NCBI GenBank assembly: GCA_946902985.2
Contig: OX336388.2
Span: 229,764,467-229,828,466, forward strand
Direction: 5' to 3'
Length of the DNA: 64,000 nt
Source: Meconema thalassinum
Taxonomy: Eukaryota; Arthropoda; Insecta; Orthoptera; Tettigoniidae
Position 1 is the stretch's first letter. The number at the start of each line of letters is the position of its first letter. Positions 1-10,444 of this stretch are shown in pieces. A program made the translations under genes and the position numbers. The notes under the pieces were generated by a model. The model worked only from the letters and a program-made list of their open reading frames with translations. It ran no database searches and was not told the DNA's origin.

Positions 1-74
1 GATGCAGCGCTCCACGCCTCCCTGTCCTGAACTAATCGTCTTATCTCTACATAGCAACCACACCTAGGCTGTCT

Positions 75-168
75 ATTTAATATATTCTAACCTTGGTCTA
101 CCCCTACAGTTCTTGTCTTCTACCCTTCCTTCCATAACTAAGCTTGCTATTCCTGGGTGTCTTAGTAT
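75..168 (-). pseudogene. LINE RT C-terminal fragment
   Basis: Minus-strand reading gives LRHPGIASLVMEG and then CRGRPRLEYIK, the tail that follows the reverse transcriptase domain in many insect non-LTR elements. The same stretch is present in the longer copy at 56428-57065, where it directly follows an RT domain. It ends where repeat A begins, so A probably inserted here or the LINE was truncated. Only about 30 codons remain. Confidence 0.65.
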
Positions 169-169
169 T

Positions 170-912
170 TGTCCTCCCCCCAGGGGCTCACATCTAGTGG
201 GGCGTGGGTTGGCGACCACGGGACCCCAGCTGTGTCCGGCATTGCTTGAAATTACTTGTGCCGGGCTCCTCTCCGTCTTCTTTCCTGTCGACCTCACTTG
301 ATTAACTCTTGTTCCCTTCTGACCACAATGGTATTAGGGTATCCGAGGCCTAGGGAGTCTCTTCCTTTCCCACCTTAATTGGTCCTTGTCTCATCTTTTC
401 TGATACCTTCCCTCAGCGAGGGGTCTGCCTTCTTTTCCTTTTCATGATATCTCCTGCCTTCTGCTCAACGCCCTCAAGGAGGAAGGGTGTATGTAGCCCC
501 ACCACTTCTGGTGCACCCTGGATATTGCTACACCCTCAGGAGCTCTCGGCTGGTGAGTTCGGGAGTTGGCGACCCCAATGGATTCCTGAGCTGGGTCCTG
601 TTTCCCCCTTTTGTTCCTTACATGTGGGGTGGACCCTCACCTCTTTCAATTTCCTATCTGCCTTTCATGGCTCTCCTTCCTTCCAAGTCCCTCAATCCGC
701 ATTCTTCGAGGGTTGAGGGCATTTCTTTTCCTCCTGTCCTTTATTTGCCTTATTCTCCTTTTGTTTTCCATTTCTTCTTCTAGTATATACGATAGTAGTT
801 AGTTTTAGTTATAAGTTTAAATTTTCATTTTCATCTTCACGATCACCCAACCATTAGGGGCCGTTAACCTAGATGTTAGGCCCCTTAAAACAACAATTAT
901 CATCATCATGTC
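170..912 (+). repeat. Repeat A, copy 1
   Basis: Nearly the same sequence occurs at 49168-49895 (+), 30064-30800 (-) and, truncated, 3119-3735 (-). It starts near CAGGGGCTCACATCTAGTGG and ends GGCCCCTTAAAACAACAAT followed by an ATC-rich tail. The last 60 bases hold the inverted pair AGGGGCC / GGCCCCT. A 3' simple-repeat tail and variable 5' truncation suggest retroposition. Short open frames in it are not conserved between copies and I do not regard them as genes. Confidence 0.8.
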
Positions 913-1240
913 TCTTTGGAGGTCCAGGTTTGATTCCCGGCTTTGCGAAGGAATTTAATTCTGGTTCTCGTGAAGAAAAAATGAGAACAATGGTAGGGGG
1001 TGTTGATTCTTACCTCAGCCACCATCCTAGCAGGACTTCCTCGTGGTGTAGTGACTAGCATTCTTGGCTGTCTCTTAGGAGATTCTGGCCTGAGGGTTGG
1101 AACTGGGTATTCATGGCCTCGTAAGACAGAACTGAGAAGATTGGGGTTCACTTCGAACCTCAGTCATCCTAGCAGTGGTGTCCGTGGTTTCCCACTTCTA
1201 CTCCAGACATATAAAAGGATGGTCCCTTACTTAAGACACG
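913..1240 (+). mobile_element. SINE L-like copy, degenerate
   Basis: It contains GGTTTGATTCCCGG (a decayed Pol III B box) followed by AATTTAATTCTGGT and, later, GGCCTGAGGGTTGGAACTGGG. These match the body of the SINE L copy at 27901-28265 in the same order. The first part appears duplicated or rearranged. It lies directly behind the ATC-rich tail of repeat A. Confidence 0.55.
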
Positions 1241-1339
1241 GCAAAAATGTGGAAGAATTGCTGTGTTTTTTTTATTCACCGGCCATGAAAGCCAATATAC
1301 CATCTTTTTGGAAGCCTTCATAGGGAGGTTCCCTGTAAT

Positions 1340-2440
1340 AGTATCATATTCATTTATGTAGATGATCTAGCTTCGGTCACTCAACATCAAAGTCTTGAAG
1401 CTGGGGAAGCGGTACTTTCTGCTGATTTAACGACAATGCATGAATACTTTAAAAAGTGGAGATTAACACCAAACCCAACGCAGACTGAAGTTAGCTGCGT
1501 TCATCTTAACAATAGAATGGCTGATGCAAATTTAAATGTCAACTAAAATAGCCAGGCTCTTCATCATTAAGTTTTTCCGAAATATTTGGGCGTGACTCTG
1601 GATAGAACTCTATCATACAGAAGTCATATAGAAAACACCGCAGCAAAGCTGAGATCGCGAAATAACATCATACAGAAGTTGTGCGAAACCTCATGGGGTG
1701 CAACGGCTACAAAAATACGATGTTCTTCCTTAGGACTCGTCTACTCTGCTGCTGAATACTGTGCCCCAGTATGGCTAAACAGCCCACATGTGGGTAAAAA
1801 CGATGCCCAGCTAAATGTGGCAATGAGAAGAATAACAGGGTGCATAAAGTCTACTCCTCTTCACTGGCTACCGCCTCTAAGTCACATAGTGCCACCAAAT
1901 CTGCGGAGACAGAACGCCCTCCTGAAGGAATATATATTCAATCCTCAGCTTCCAATCCACATTGATGTACCTGTTCTTAGAAAAAGCCGATTAAAATCCA
2001 GACGGCCACCCATCATACTGGCAGAATTGTTGCAAGCAATGAATTTCAACATGAACAGGAAATGGTCACGAATGTGGACTAGTGCTGCACTTGAGGTCTA
2101 ACAGGTACACAGCCAGTTGACATGGAACTACCGCGACGTGTTTGGAAGACACTTAACAGGCTCCGTACAGGCCATGGCATTTGTGCAGAGAACCTCCACC
2201 GATGGGGATTGGCGACAACTTCCCAATGTGACTGTGGCAGTGATCATCAGACCACCAAACACAATGTTACATGCTGCAGCAGACGAGCTTATTCTGGAAG
2301 CCCAGAAGATTTCTTTGAAGTGACGGCTTCAGCCCTTCAATGGATTACAGACTTAGACATTAACTTGTAGATTTTTAGTATTTGTAAACTTTGAATATTA
2401 GTTGCTCTTCAGTTCCCATACGCTAAATAAATAAATAGGG
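1340..2440 (+). pseudogene. Jockey-like LINE, 3' half of RT ORF
   Basis: Decayed pol ORF of a non-LTR retrotransposon. The RT catalytic box appears as YVDDLASV near 1357-1380, followed by HEYFKKWRL (thumb region). A frame shift near 1570 leads to MGVTLDRTLSYRSHIENT and RSRNNIIQKL, typical of Jockey-clade RTs. After another shift at 2101-2122 comes a C-terminal Cys/His cluster, CDCG then KHNV. The stop is at 2368-2370. The 3' UTR ends CCCATACGCTAAATAAATA, a simple-repeat tail that fixes the 3' end near 2440. The endonuclease half is missing (5' truncation). No function remains. Confidence 0.85.
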
Positions 2441-3118
2441 AGATTATGGCTGCTTGAGCTTTTAGTTCTCGCAGTAAAGAGGCGCAGGTGCGCTTCATAA
2501 AAGGGAGGTAGCGGGCAGTTCGCTACTACAGTGCGGGTCCGGGCGGGGACACCAAGAGGCCGCTGATGAGCCAGCTTGGTGTCCCAGGCGAAACCCCATA
2601 CAAGGCACGGCACAAACCTAGAAAAATTGCTGAGTTCTGTTCTACTGTCTATTTTATGATTCACTGGGCAAAACCCCTTCATTCCCTGTGGCTTTTATCG
2701 ACTTTACACACTTCTCAGGTAACGCATTAGAAGAAATGAATACTGAAGTATGACTTGCAGGGCTGCTGGAGGGCTTTGAAATGTACGCCCGAAGGGGATT
2801 GCTGGTGGACAAAGACAATGTCTCCCCCTCTAGTCTCAAATCAATCCGTCCAGCCATTCCTTGGCTGTTTCCATGGAGATGGCGGTCCATTTAGTAAATT
2901 ATCTATCCTCTATCTATAGCAGATCAATAGCGACAAGAAGACGTGGTAGGGGTGGCATCAAGGGGTTTAATTAGAGGGGTGAGATGGTAGGGTAGGAGGG
3001 AGGGAGAAAGTACAGATACAACAAGCAGTCAATACTGTGCCAAGTGACTGACGGCTTCGGAGGACGCCAAATACCAGAGACTGTACACTGAGTGTTGTCT
3101 CAACTACTGTAGTGATAC
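2441..3118. other. No recognisable feature
   Basis: This 0.7 kb stretch holds no convincing ORF, tandem repeat or element end that I can recognise. The short frames at 2398-2890 on the minus strand have no recognisable motif. The part at 2940-3010 is purine-rich. Confidence 0.5.
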
Positions 3119-3735
3119 TGATGATGATTGTGGTTTTAAGGGGCCTTACGTCTAAGTTATCGGCCCCCAATGGTTTGGGTGATCGTGAAGATGATCACGA
3201 AATGTGAACCATAACTAAAACTAACTACTAACTTATATACTAGAAGAAGAAATGGAAAACAAAAGGAGAATAAGGCAAATAAAAGACAGGAGGAAGAGAA
3301 ATGCCCTCAACCATCGAAGAATGCGGATTGAGGGACTTGGAAGGAAGGAGAGCCATAAAAGGCAGATAGGAAAGTGAAAGAGGAGAGGGTGCGCCCCACA
3401 GGTAATGGATAAAAGGGTGAAAACTAGACCCTGCTCAGGAATCCCTAGGGGTCGCCACTCCTGAACTCACCATCCGTGAGCCCCTGAGGGTGTAGCAATA
3501 TCTAGGGTGCACCAGAAGTGGTGGGGCTACATACACCCTGCCTCCTTAAGGGCCTTGGCCATAAGGCAGGAGGTAAAAGGAAAACAAAAAAAGAAGGCTG
3601 ACCCCTCGCAAAAGGAGGGTATCAGAAAAGATGAGACAATGGCCAATTAAGGCGGGAAAGGAAGAGGCCTCGGATACCCTAATACCGTCGGGGTCGGAAG
3701 AGAATAAGAGTCGACCAAGAGAGGTCGACAGGATG
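3119..3735 (-). repeat. Repeat A, copy 2 (truncated)
   Basis: Reverse complement of the A repeat: it begins GATGATTGTGGTTTTAAGGG and runs through the same purine-rich and TACACCC blocks as copies 1, 3 and 4. It stops at GAGGTCGACAGGATGG, about 100 bases short of the full copy. The end of the family that lacks the ATC tail is the missing one, as expected for 5' truncation during retroposition. Confidence 0.78.
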
Positions 3736-3744
3736 GTGATTGGT

Positions 3745-4445
3745 GAAACATGTCTGTGTAGTGTTCTTCAGTCGGTCATTCATTCATTCGTTTCCGTGTC
3801 CGGTCAACATTTCCAAAAAACTGCAGCTGCGATGGCCTTGTTGCTTCCTCTACAAACATCTTCCATTGTGCATGGGTTGTCCAGGAGGGGGCAGATAAGT
3901 AGGTGGCTGGGGTCTTCTTCAGCTCCACATTCACAAGAGGTGTCTGCGTCTGCTGGAAGGATCCCCCATTTTTGCAGGTTTGTCTTGCATCGAGGGACAC
4001 CCACTCTTAAGCGGTTGATGGACCTACACACAGGATAAGGCAGGTCGGAGCCAGGAGCCAGTTCTTCGTTTGGTGACATGTCTGTGGGCAGTAACCTCCT
4101 CCGTCTGTTGAGACGAGTTGTCTCTGGTGTTCTCTCCAGCGGCAGAGCCCTAGCAAGGAAACTCTTGCGGGATCTGAGACGAGACCTTGCTGCCTGATGA
4201 CCATATAGTGGATGTCGATGGTCATTCTCCTGCTTTGTTCTCTCGGTGTCCGCAGTAGTGGCCCTCCGGATGTTGGGTGGGGCTATTCCAACAATAGGGT
4301 ATAGTTTGTGCACTGGTGTTGGTTTCAGGCATCCCGAGATTATCCTTGCAGTGTCATTGACGGCAGTATCAACCTGCTTAGCATGTGCTGAAGTGTTCCA
4401 CACAGGAGCGGCATACACAGCGGCTGATACACACAGTGCAAGTCC
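3745..4445 (-). pseudogene. Jockey-like LINE, RT C-terminal ORF
   Basis: A 204-codon open frame (3804-4418) begins MYAAPVWNTSAHAKQVDTAV and continues with ISGCLKPTPVHKLYPIVGIA, the conserved segment after the RT palm and thumb in Jockey-clade pol proteins. Near the end, INRLRVGVPRCKTNLQKWGI leads into CECGAEEDPSHLLICP, a CxC-x8-H-x4-C cluster. It diverges from the copy at 1340-2440, so it is another family. The 3' side (3770-3795) reads GAATGAATGAATG on the minus strand, a likely tail. The 5' part, including the catalytic YxDD box, is absent. Confidence 0.85.
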
Positions 4446-4545
4446 AGAAGTCCTCAGGATGTGCGGGCTGGCTCCCCAGGTCGGTCAATGGGAACCAATT
4501 GTAATGGGTGGCTCCCTGATACTGAAAATAATTGACAGCACACAT

Positions 4546-5935
4546 ATCTCTTCTCTATTTACAAGGGAAGTATCAGGTAAGACAAGGTGAAACCAATCCT
4601 GAAACTGTGTGGACGCACTCGTTGTGCTATAAGAGGACAATGTGCGGAAAATCAGTCGCCAGATTGAACTGCAAGGCTCCGAAATCGCACCTGACATCTT
4701 GGTACGCAGGCTTGACAGCTGGAGGAGTTGGACATCCCTGTGGCACTTGGAGTAGTAGCGAGGCTGGGCGTGCAGCTCCTGCCTTGGGCGGTCAGGACTG
4801 TCCATTCCAACAAGTACGGTACTCGCTACCTCCCGGTAGATTTGTTTGCAGACTGTTTGCAAACTGTTTGAAAACTGTATGAAGACTGTATGTATACTTC
4901 TTTAGAGTCTGGAAACAGTCTCCATACAAGTCTGCAAACAGTATGCAGACTGTATTGAAACATTGTATCCGATACAAGTATGTTACTTGTTTTGCGTCCA
5001 CACCAGAATTAGACCTCTAGTCCACATTCGTACCTTTACCACAGGGTGATTTCTTATAAAGACTGCGAATGTGTAAATTGGGGGATCAAAGTGAAACGAT
5101 CATCTTGTATTAGTCGAATAATTAACCAAAATACTCATTCTACTAATATTTCATATAACAACCGCTATTTTCTTTTTGTGGGGAGGGGGTGAAATTTGAC
5201 ACTCCGCCGGTAGCCCCACTAAACTACATTTTGTTACGATATAATGAGATCACTGTGTGGTCATTGGTGGGACATGTTTCAAGGCCTAATTAGTTTTGGT
5301 CCCTTGATCAGCCGATATGAATTAATAAATGTCAAAGACACACGAATTGTATAGCGTGACAACAAAAAGTCCCTTGTTATTAAACCTTATATGGTGCACC
5401 ATAAAGAAGGATGGGAAATTGAAACTAAATGAACACAATATGATGTGGAAAAACGTGATTAGCTGGATGAGTCTGTGGTTTGTATCCGGTCTACAGTTTC
5501 AAAACACGTCCACACAGGAAGCCTTGAGACAAAATACTTGTTTCTTGTATGCGTGTTTACCATTTCGTTGGAAAAAAGAAAACATTGTATCTTGTCTCTT
5601 GAAACACGAGATTTATTTGTCAATTGTATGCAAACTGTATGCAGACTGTTTCCAAACATCACTCGAGTCTCCTGATTGTATGTAGAATGTTTTCAAAAGT
5701 CTGCAAATATCCCGCATACAAATGAGAAACATTTGGGAAACAGTCTGCATACAATGTTTCTGGAAACAAATCTGCCGGTGTGGACGAGGCTTTGAGAGAT
5801 TATCCACATGATTTCGGAGCCTTGCAGTTCAATCTGGCTGCTGATTGTCCTCTTATAGTACAACGATTACGTCCATAAAGTTTCAAGATAGGTTTCGTCC
5901 TGTCTTACCGGATACTTCCCTTGTCAGTATAAAAC
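4546..5935. repeat. 1.4 kb element with long inverted arms
   Basis: The segment 4546-4690 is matched in reverse complement by 5806-5935; both arms share ACAAGGGAAGTATC, ACTATAAGAGGACAAT or close forms, and AGATTGAACTGCAAGGCTCC. Inside, a second inverted pair (4835-4965 against 5625-5785) is built from 11-base iterations such as GTTTGCAGACT, GTTTGCAAACT and GTATGAAGACT, with GTGTGGACG or its complement near 4608, 4993, 5507 and 5779. The centre is AT-rich with no recognisable protein. It is best read as a non-autonomous foldback or TIR transposon, possibly two related modules; the superfamily is not assigned. Confidence 0.6.
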
Positions 5936-6518
5936 AAGTTCCCCGATTCTTGGATGTTCCAGGTAATCTCGAGAACCACTGGATGGTTTTCACCATTCTG
6001 TAAAGGATTTCTCGACGAAGGTTTCTGTGGTATAATATTCATTTATGACCAAAAGAAGCCGAGCAGTGACGATTTCAGTGAATCGAGGCGGGAAAAAAAA
6101 CCTACCCTCTGTGCGCCTTTTATGCTTACGCTGGGTAAACCGTTAAAAGTATCTCTATACTATGAGTGTAAGAATTGTTCAGCATGAAAAGTTCTACAAA
6201 AAAGGCCGGGACAGCAATTCTCTATCTTCAATACATCGCCCACTATAAGTGTTTTTACGTTTTAATTCCTTCCAACAATCTCCATTCCATTACTAGCTTC
6301 GGAGACAGTAACTGCTCGCTAGCGAGCAAGCCTATCACCCCAGTTTCAGCCTTCGTTCCGCAGAATACAGAGTCAAGTTAAGATTGGACGGAAGGGGGAT
6401 TTGTGTTTCATGCACCTCGCCATTCTTAAATTACGACTGACAAGAATTTGTTGCACATGCATCTCCATGATAATATAATTAATAGTCCAGTCAGTGATTT
6501 TAACCCATCATGCCGAGA
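5917..6518 (+). mobile_element. Helitron copy, right end lost
   Basis: From CCCCGATTCTTGGATGTT it follows the complete Helitron at 19905-20759, including GTAAACCGTTAAAA and the stretch ending CCCATCATGCCGAGACGT. The left end, TCCCTTGTCAGTATAAA, resembles the terminus of the complete copy. The 3' hairpin and CTAG end are missing, as is an internal block of about 130 bases. It abuts the D2 SINE on the right. Confidence 0.65.
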
Positions 6519-6664
6519 CGTTGGTTGGTTCCTCAGTTTAGGGGCTGCGACTACGCGGTCATCTAGCCCCGTGTACTTTGGGAGTGTGTAGAATCTGTCT
6601 GATAACCGGTGTTATTGTGATGGCTGTATTTGTGTGTGTTATCTGTTTACTTTTTAATTCAAGT

Positions 6665-6998
6665 TTTTTTTAGCGTATGGCTGTTAGTGCCGGGAGTGTC
6701 CGAGGACATGTTCGGCTCGCCAGTTTTGTAGCTGCTTCGAGACGGATACCCAATGGGTGAGCTACAAGTACCGTTGGGGAGGGGGGGGGGGGAAGTTGGA
6801 ATGTAAGGGCTAGGAATTGGAAGGTAGCGGCTGTGGCCTATACTTAGGGACCAACCCCGGCATTTGCCTGGAAGGAAGATGGGAAACCACAGAAGACCAT
6901 CTTCAAGGTTGCCGGCGGGGGGATTTGAACCACCTCGCCTCCCGGATGTGAGCGACTGCCAGCAGTCATGCCGTAACAACCTCGGCTAACTCACCCGG
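6665..6998 (-). mobile_element. SINE E with 13 bp TSD
   Basis: The body is bounded by the perfect duplication TTTTAATTCAAGT at 6652-6664 and 6999-7011. On the minus strand it starts GGGTGAGTTAGCCGAGGTTG (A-box region), with a decayed B box GGTTCAAATCC about 70 bases in. It ends ...CACTAACAGCCATACGCT and an A-run. A second copy lies at 12309-12655. Its last 120 bases match SINE D1. The G-run at 6779-6792 is a slippage tract. Confidence 0.85.
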
Positions 6999-7141
6999 TT
7001 TTAATTCAAGTAAGGACTGCAGACAGTAATTTCAAGTAGTTTCTACTTTTGCTACCAAATGCTACCGTCCGCACCACCTTGCTTGCGGAGTTGGCTACTA
7101 GATGGCATCACAGTCAGCACCTGCCAGCGAACGTTGGAACT

Positions 7142-7517
7142 ATAATAAAATAATAATAATATTATCGTATGGCCTCGGCTGCCGGGTGCAAGCTTTGTTA
7201 ATTGACACCCAAAGGGTAGCTTGAATGTCGAATTTTGTTGTTCCTTGAAGCATTATGAAAGTCGAGGAGGTTAGATATCTATAGCGCTTTCTAGTAGAGA
7301 AATCAGGAACTTTGTGTTGGCGGAAACTCCCGAGATTAATTTTCCATTATGAACACAGCCTACTGAATTCAAATGGGTTCTTTAACATGCCAACATCGTA
7401 TGACATGGTGTCGTAATTTTGGCCGTCTTTCAAAAATCACTTACCACGGCCAGGAGCGAACCTGCAAGCTTGGGGTTAGTAGACTGATAGGTTGACCACT
7501 CACCCACCGTGGCAAGC
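7142..7517 (-). mobile_element. SINE I with 12 bp TSD
   Basis: Flanked by AACGTTGGAACT at 7130-7141 and 7518-7529, both within D2. On the minus strand the head contains GGTGGGTGAGTGGTC (A-box-like) and CAGGTTCGCTCCTGG (B-box-like). The 3' end is CACCCGGCAGCCGAGGCCATACGAT followed by ATT repeats when read past its first 20 bases. A second copy is at 56055-56410. The same 3' end is on the LINE fragment at 14410-14664. Confidence 0.82.
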
Positions 7518-7633
7518 AACGTTGGAACTGATAGAGCGTTAATAATTCTAACCTATAAATGTTGGCTTCACACAAGTGTAGTTAGTGGAAGGTTCTTTTT
7601 CATGCCATAAATCTATGACGAGCGACCGCCATA

Positions 7634-9832
7634 CAGTGGGTCAAAATCTAAATCTAGGGGGACAAAATTAATTTTACGTTTTAATCATGAATATAGAGTG
7701 AAAGCAACGTATATAATTTGTTTACTTCATAATAAACATCAGTTAAGAATTTTTTAAGTTCGTCTACCCATGCAAGAAATTGTCTATGACTAGGAGTTGG
7801 ATAGAGCATTTAGTTATCTCTTCAGAACAATTTTCTACCCCTAATTTACTTTTAACAAAGTCACAAAGTTCCACTTTTGACATAATCGTCGAATCCAGTG
7901 ATTCAAACAGTTGTAAACGTGTGAGAACTGGTGGCGCGGTATCTTCTAAAACTTAAAATAACTAAGTTAGTTGCAAAAAGATGCAAAAAAAAAACTCATA
8001 TACATGCGTAAATTACAAGACTTAATCTACATTTTAACATTAAGTAGAAAGTGACGCAGAGTAACTAAAAATCCAACTGAAAATATAATTTTAAAAATAA
8101 TAGGTAAATATTATAAAATGCAAATATAGCTAAAATTGCGTAACAATTACGCCCATTAATAACTGAAACACGTTACAAAGATCATACCTTCAGCTGCATG
8201 TTCCATCTTAAAGCATCACACTAACCACCAAGACAACCAAACCACAGCCACTTACATTCTCCCTCCAATTCAGACTGCTCGAACAGTGGTGACAGATTTA
8301 CACTAAGATGCGTTTATATCTCAGAATAGTGAGCGGCAATTATATGAGAATGCTGTAGAAGTAATACATTTTGATTTTTAGCCTACTTTTCACATTTTGT
8401 AAAAATGAGGAAAAAGTAGACTTATGAGATCGATCCGGGAAAATGTGTGTCTATCTGTCTACCTGTCTGTCCTTCTGTCTGTCTGGCTGTGTGTGTTTCC
8501 CCCCTATCAACTCCGAAATGGCTGCAGCAATCGAAACCAAATATAGTATGAGTAAAGATGTATACCGGAATATCTCACGCCCATATTTGAAAATGATGTC
8601 AGAGCTACCAACTGCTGAAAAACGCACTAGAAATTTGAGCTCCACGTTGGATATCATGGAAGGTATGCATGGGAGCTATTCCAAAATTGGCACACATGTA
8701 GATAATATATTTCAGTTTAATTTTCAGGAGACCATATATGACAGTGTTGCGAAAATAATTTTAAGCCTTCTGATAAGTCCAATTTTTAAATGCATATAAC
8801 TTCTACACTATCAATTGGATTTCAACCGAATTTTGAATGTAATATGTGTGCATAAACAGACATGACTGAGCGTATTCTCAAGAGCCACCATGGCTGCCAA
8901 CTGTTATTAATTGCTCTCTCTATTTTCTTCATCCAAATACCAATATATGTGAAAGTATGCAAGCCGACAGCATTAAACTATGCACACTTATAGTACCTGA
9001 CATTTTAGATTAATTTGGAGTAACTTATATACTTCAGTTCTACCAACATGATTCTAAGCCTGCTGATAAGACCAATTTTTAAATACATGTAACTTCTATA
9101 CTATCAATTGGATTTCAACCAAATTTCATATGTGCTATGTGTACCATAACAGATATGACTATAAGTATTTTTAAGAGCAATCAGGGCTGCCAACTGTTAA
9201 TAAATGCCGTTTATATTTTTTACCCTAATATCAATATATCAGAAAGTATGCAAGCCAACAGCTCTATATATTGCACACGTGTAGCACCTGACATTCTAGA
9301 TTAATTTGGAGTAATTAATATAAGTCAGTGCTGCCAACATGATTCCATGCTTGCTGATAGGTCGAATTTTAAAATACATGCAACTTCTATACTAACAAAT
9401 GGATTTCATCCAAAATTGGCACGACAAGATATCATAATATTTCAGATTATTTCTAACCAGCACACGGATTACATTGTTGCCAACATGCTTTTACGCGTGC
9501 TGATAGATCCAATGTGTAACTGCATCTGTAACGTCCATTGGACTTCAACCAAATTTTGTATTCTATACCTTAAGGGATGGAACTAAGAATATATTCAGTC
9601 ACCGGGGCTGCCATCTGGAGTGCTCTATTAGGCTACATTATACCAGGAATATTTCGAACTATTTAGACATTTCGATATTACCGACGTAATTTCATCATTA
9701 ATTTAGATAGGTTCATATACTGTAGAATAATCAATGGCATGAAAAGTAGGCACTTTAGTACGTTACGGAACTTCTTGTTTCATTATGAAAATAAATGATG
9801 TTGTCCTCCTAGATTTTGATTTTGACCCACTG
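7634..9832 (-). mobile_element. Element J, copy 1, with HINE-1 inside
   Basis: The ends are ACAGTGGGTCAAAATCTAAA on the left and its inverted match GATTTTGACCCACTGT on the right. It sits in SINE D2 between CCGCC and GCCGGC, so the duplication is short (about 3 bases, GCC). Without the HINE-1 at 8375-9780 it is about 0.8 kb and aligns to copy 2 at 51402-53730 in the opposite orientation. Minus strand 7940-7780 keeps an open segment with STIMSKVEL and KSKLGVENCSEEITKCSIQ, also present in copy 2. No transposase is recognisable. The superfamily is unknown; CACTA/Chapaev-like ends are possible. Confidence 0.75.
8375..9780 (+). mobile_element. HINE-1 copy a (Helentron-like)
   Basis: The left end TTTTTAGCCTACTTTTC can pair with GGAAAAAGTAGAC to form a hairpin, and is repeated inverted near the right end as GAAAAGTAGGC. 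The right end then has a short palindrome (CGTTACGGAAC) and CTTCTTGTT. A GTCT/GTCC-type microsatellite lies at 8449-8490, close to the left end. An inverted repeat at the 5' terminus, its partner subterminal at the 3' side, a 3' stem-loop and a GTCY tract are the DINE-1/HINE architecture. No protein is encoded. It is inserted in element J. Confidence 0.72.
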
Positions 9833-10084
9833 TGTGCCGGCTTTACTTCCCCTCCGAAGGAAGGCATACTGAGGGATATTTAACGCTCTTAACAAATCCG
9901 ACGATTTCGGCCAGATTTGAACCCGCGACCTTGGGCATAGAAGCTCCAGATGCTACCGACTACACCAACGAAGCCACCATGACGAGACGTAAACTGTTAA
10001 AGGTACCGGGCGGATATTTGTTGAACACATACATTTATGAATGCGGTGAGGAAAAACCTAGGAAGACAAGAGATACAGGAATTT

Positions 10085-10275
10085 CCTCCCCGAGGAGAGC
10101 GATGCCGCAGTGGCTTAGCTGCTCGTCTTTAACCCGCACGACTGGGGTTCGAATCTCGGTGACAGCTGGGTGGAATTTTCACCTGAAAATTACGTGGCGT
10201 CAGGAAGGCCTTAAATCCTTAACCAGAACCAAAATGAGTCTGGTTGACTCCGGCGGCCCCAATAATTGGGAAAAG
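10085..10275 (+). mobile_element. SINE H, tRNA-headed
   Basis: The head GCAGTGGCTTAGCTGCTCG fits a Pol III A box, and GGGGTTCGAATCTCGG fits a B box 35 bases on. The body reads TGGAATTTTCACCTGAAAAT and ends in a GAAA repeat. The head looks derived from a tRNA but has no full cloverleaf and no anticodon stem that I can fold, so it is a SINE and not a tRNA gene. This is the only copy in the window. Confidence 0.75.
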
Positions 10276-10277
10276 CC

Positions 10278-10314
<37 letters not shown>

Positions 10315-10330
10315 AAAAAGAAAGAAAGAA
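10276..10330 (+). repeat. (GAAA)n tail microsatellite
   Basis: About twelve GAAA units, then AAAGAAAGAAAGAAGAGAAG. It serves as the 3' tail of SINE H. Confidence 0.9.
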
Positions 10331-10444
10331 GAGAAGTTCAGAGCAGGGAGTGTAGCTGCTCGCAACCGGACCCCACACCACTCAAGCAGCTAAGTATACA
10401 ATCCACTCTAACCTGACTATTTATCAACAATCACATAATCACAC

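Larger units (their letters stand above)
6514..9990 (-). mobile_element. SINE D2, copy a, split three times
   Basis: Pieces in order are 6514-6664, 7012-7141, 7518-7633 and 9833-9990. Read on the minus strand, the head near 9980-9910 carries a B-box-like GGTTCAAATCTGG. The 3' module near 6640-6514 contains GTGTAGAATCTGTC-type sequence and GGAACCAACCAA. The pieces join in register with the other D2 copies at 54303-55110 and 62158-63090 once SINE E, SINE I and element J are removed. It is therefore one old SINE of about 0.5 kb. Confidence 0.75.

Noticed and set aside
444..802. Small proteins encoded by repeat A
   Set aside because: Frames are in a pyrimidine-rich repeat, differ between the four copies and have no domain.
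10085..10170. tRNA gene at the SINE H head, and similar heads of D1, E, F, G
   Set aside because: A and B boxes are present, but no cloverleaf can be folded, and each continues into a repeated non-tRNA body with tail and TSD.
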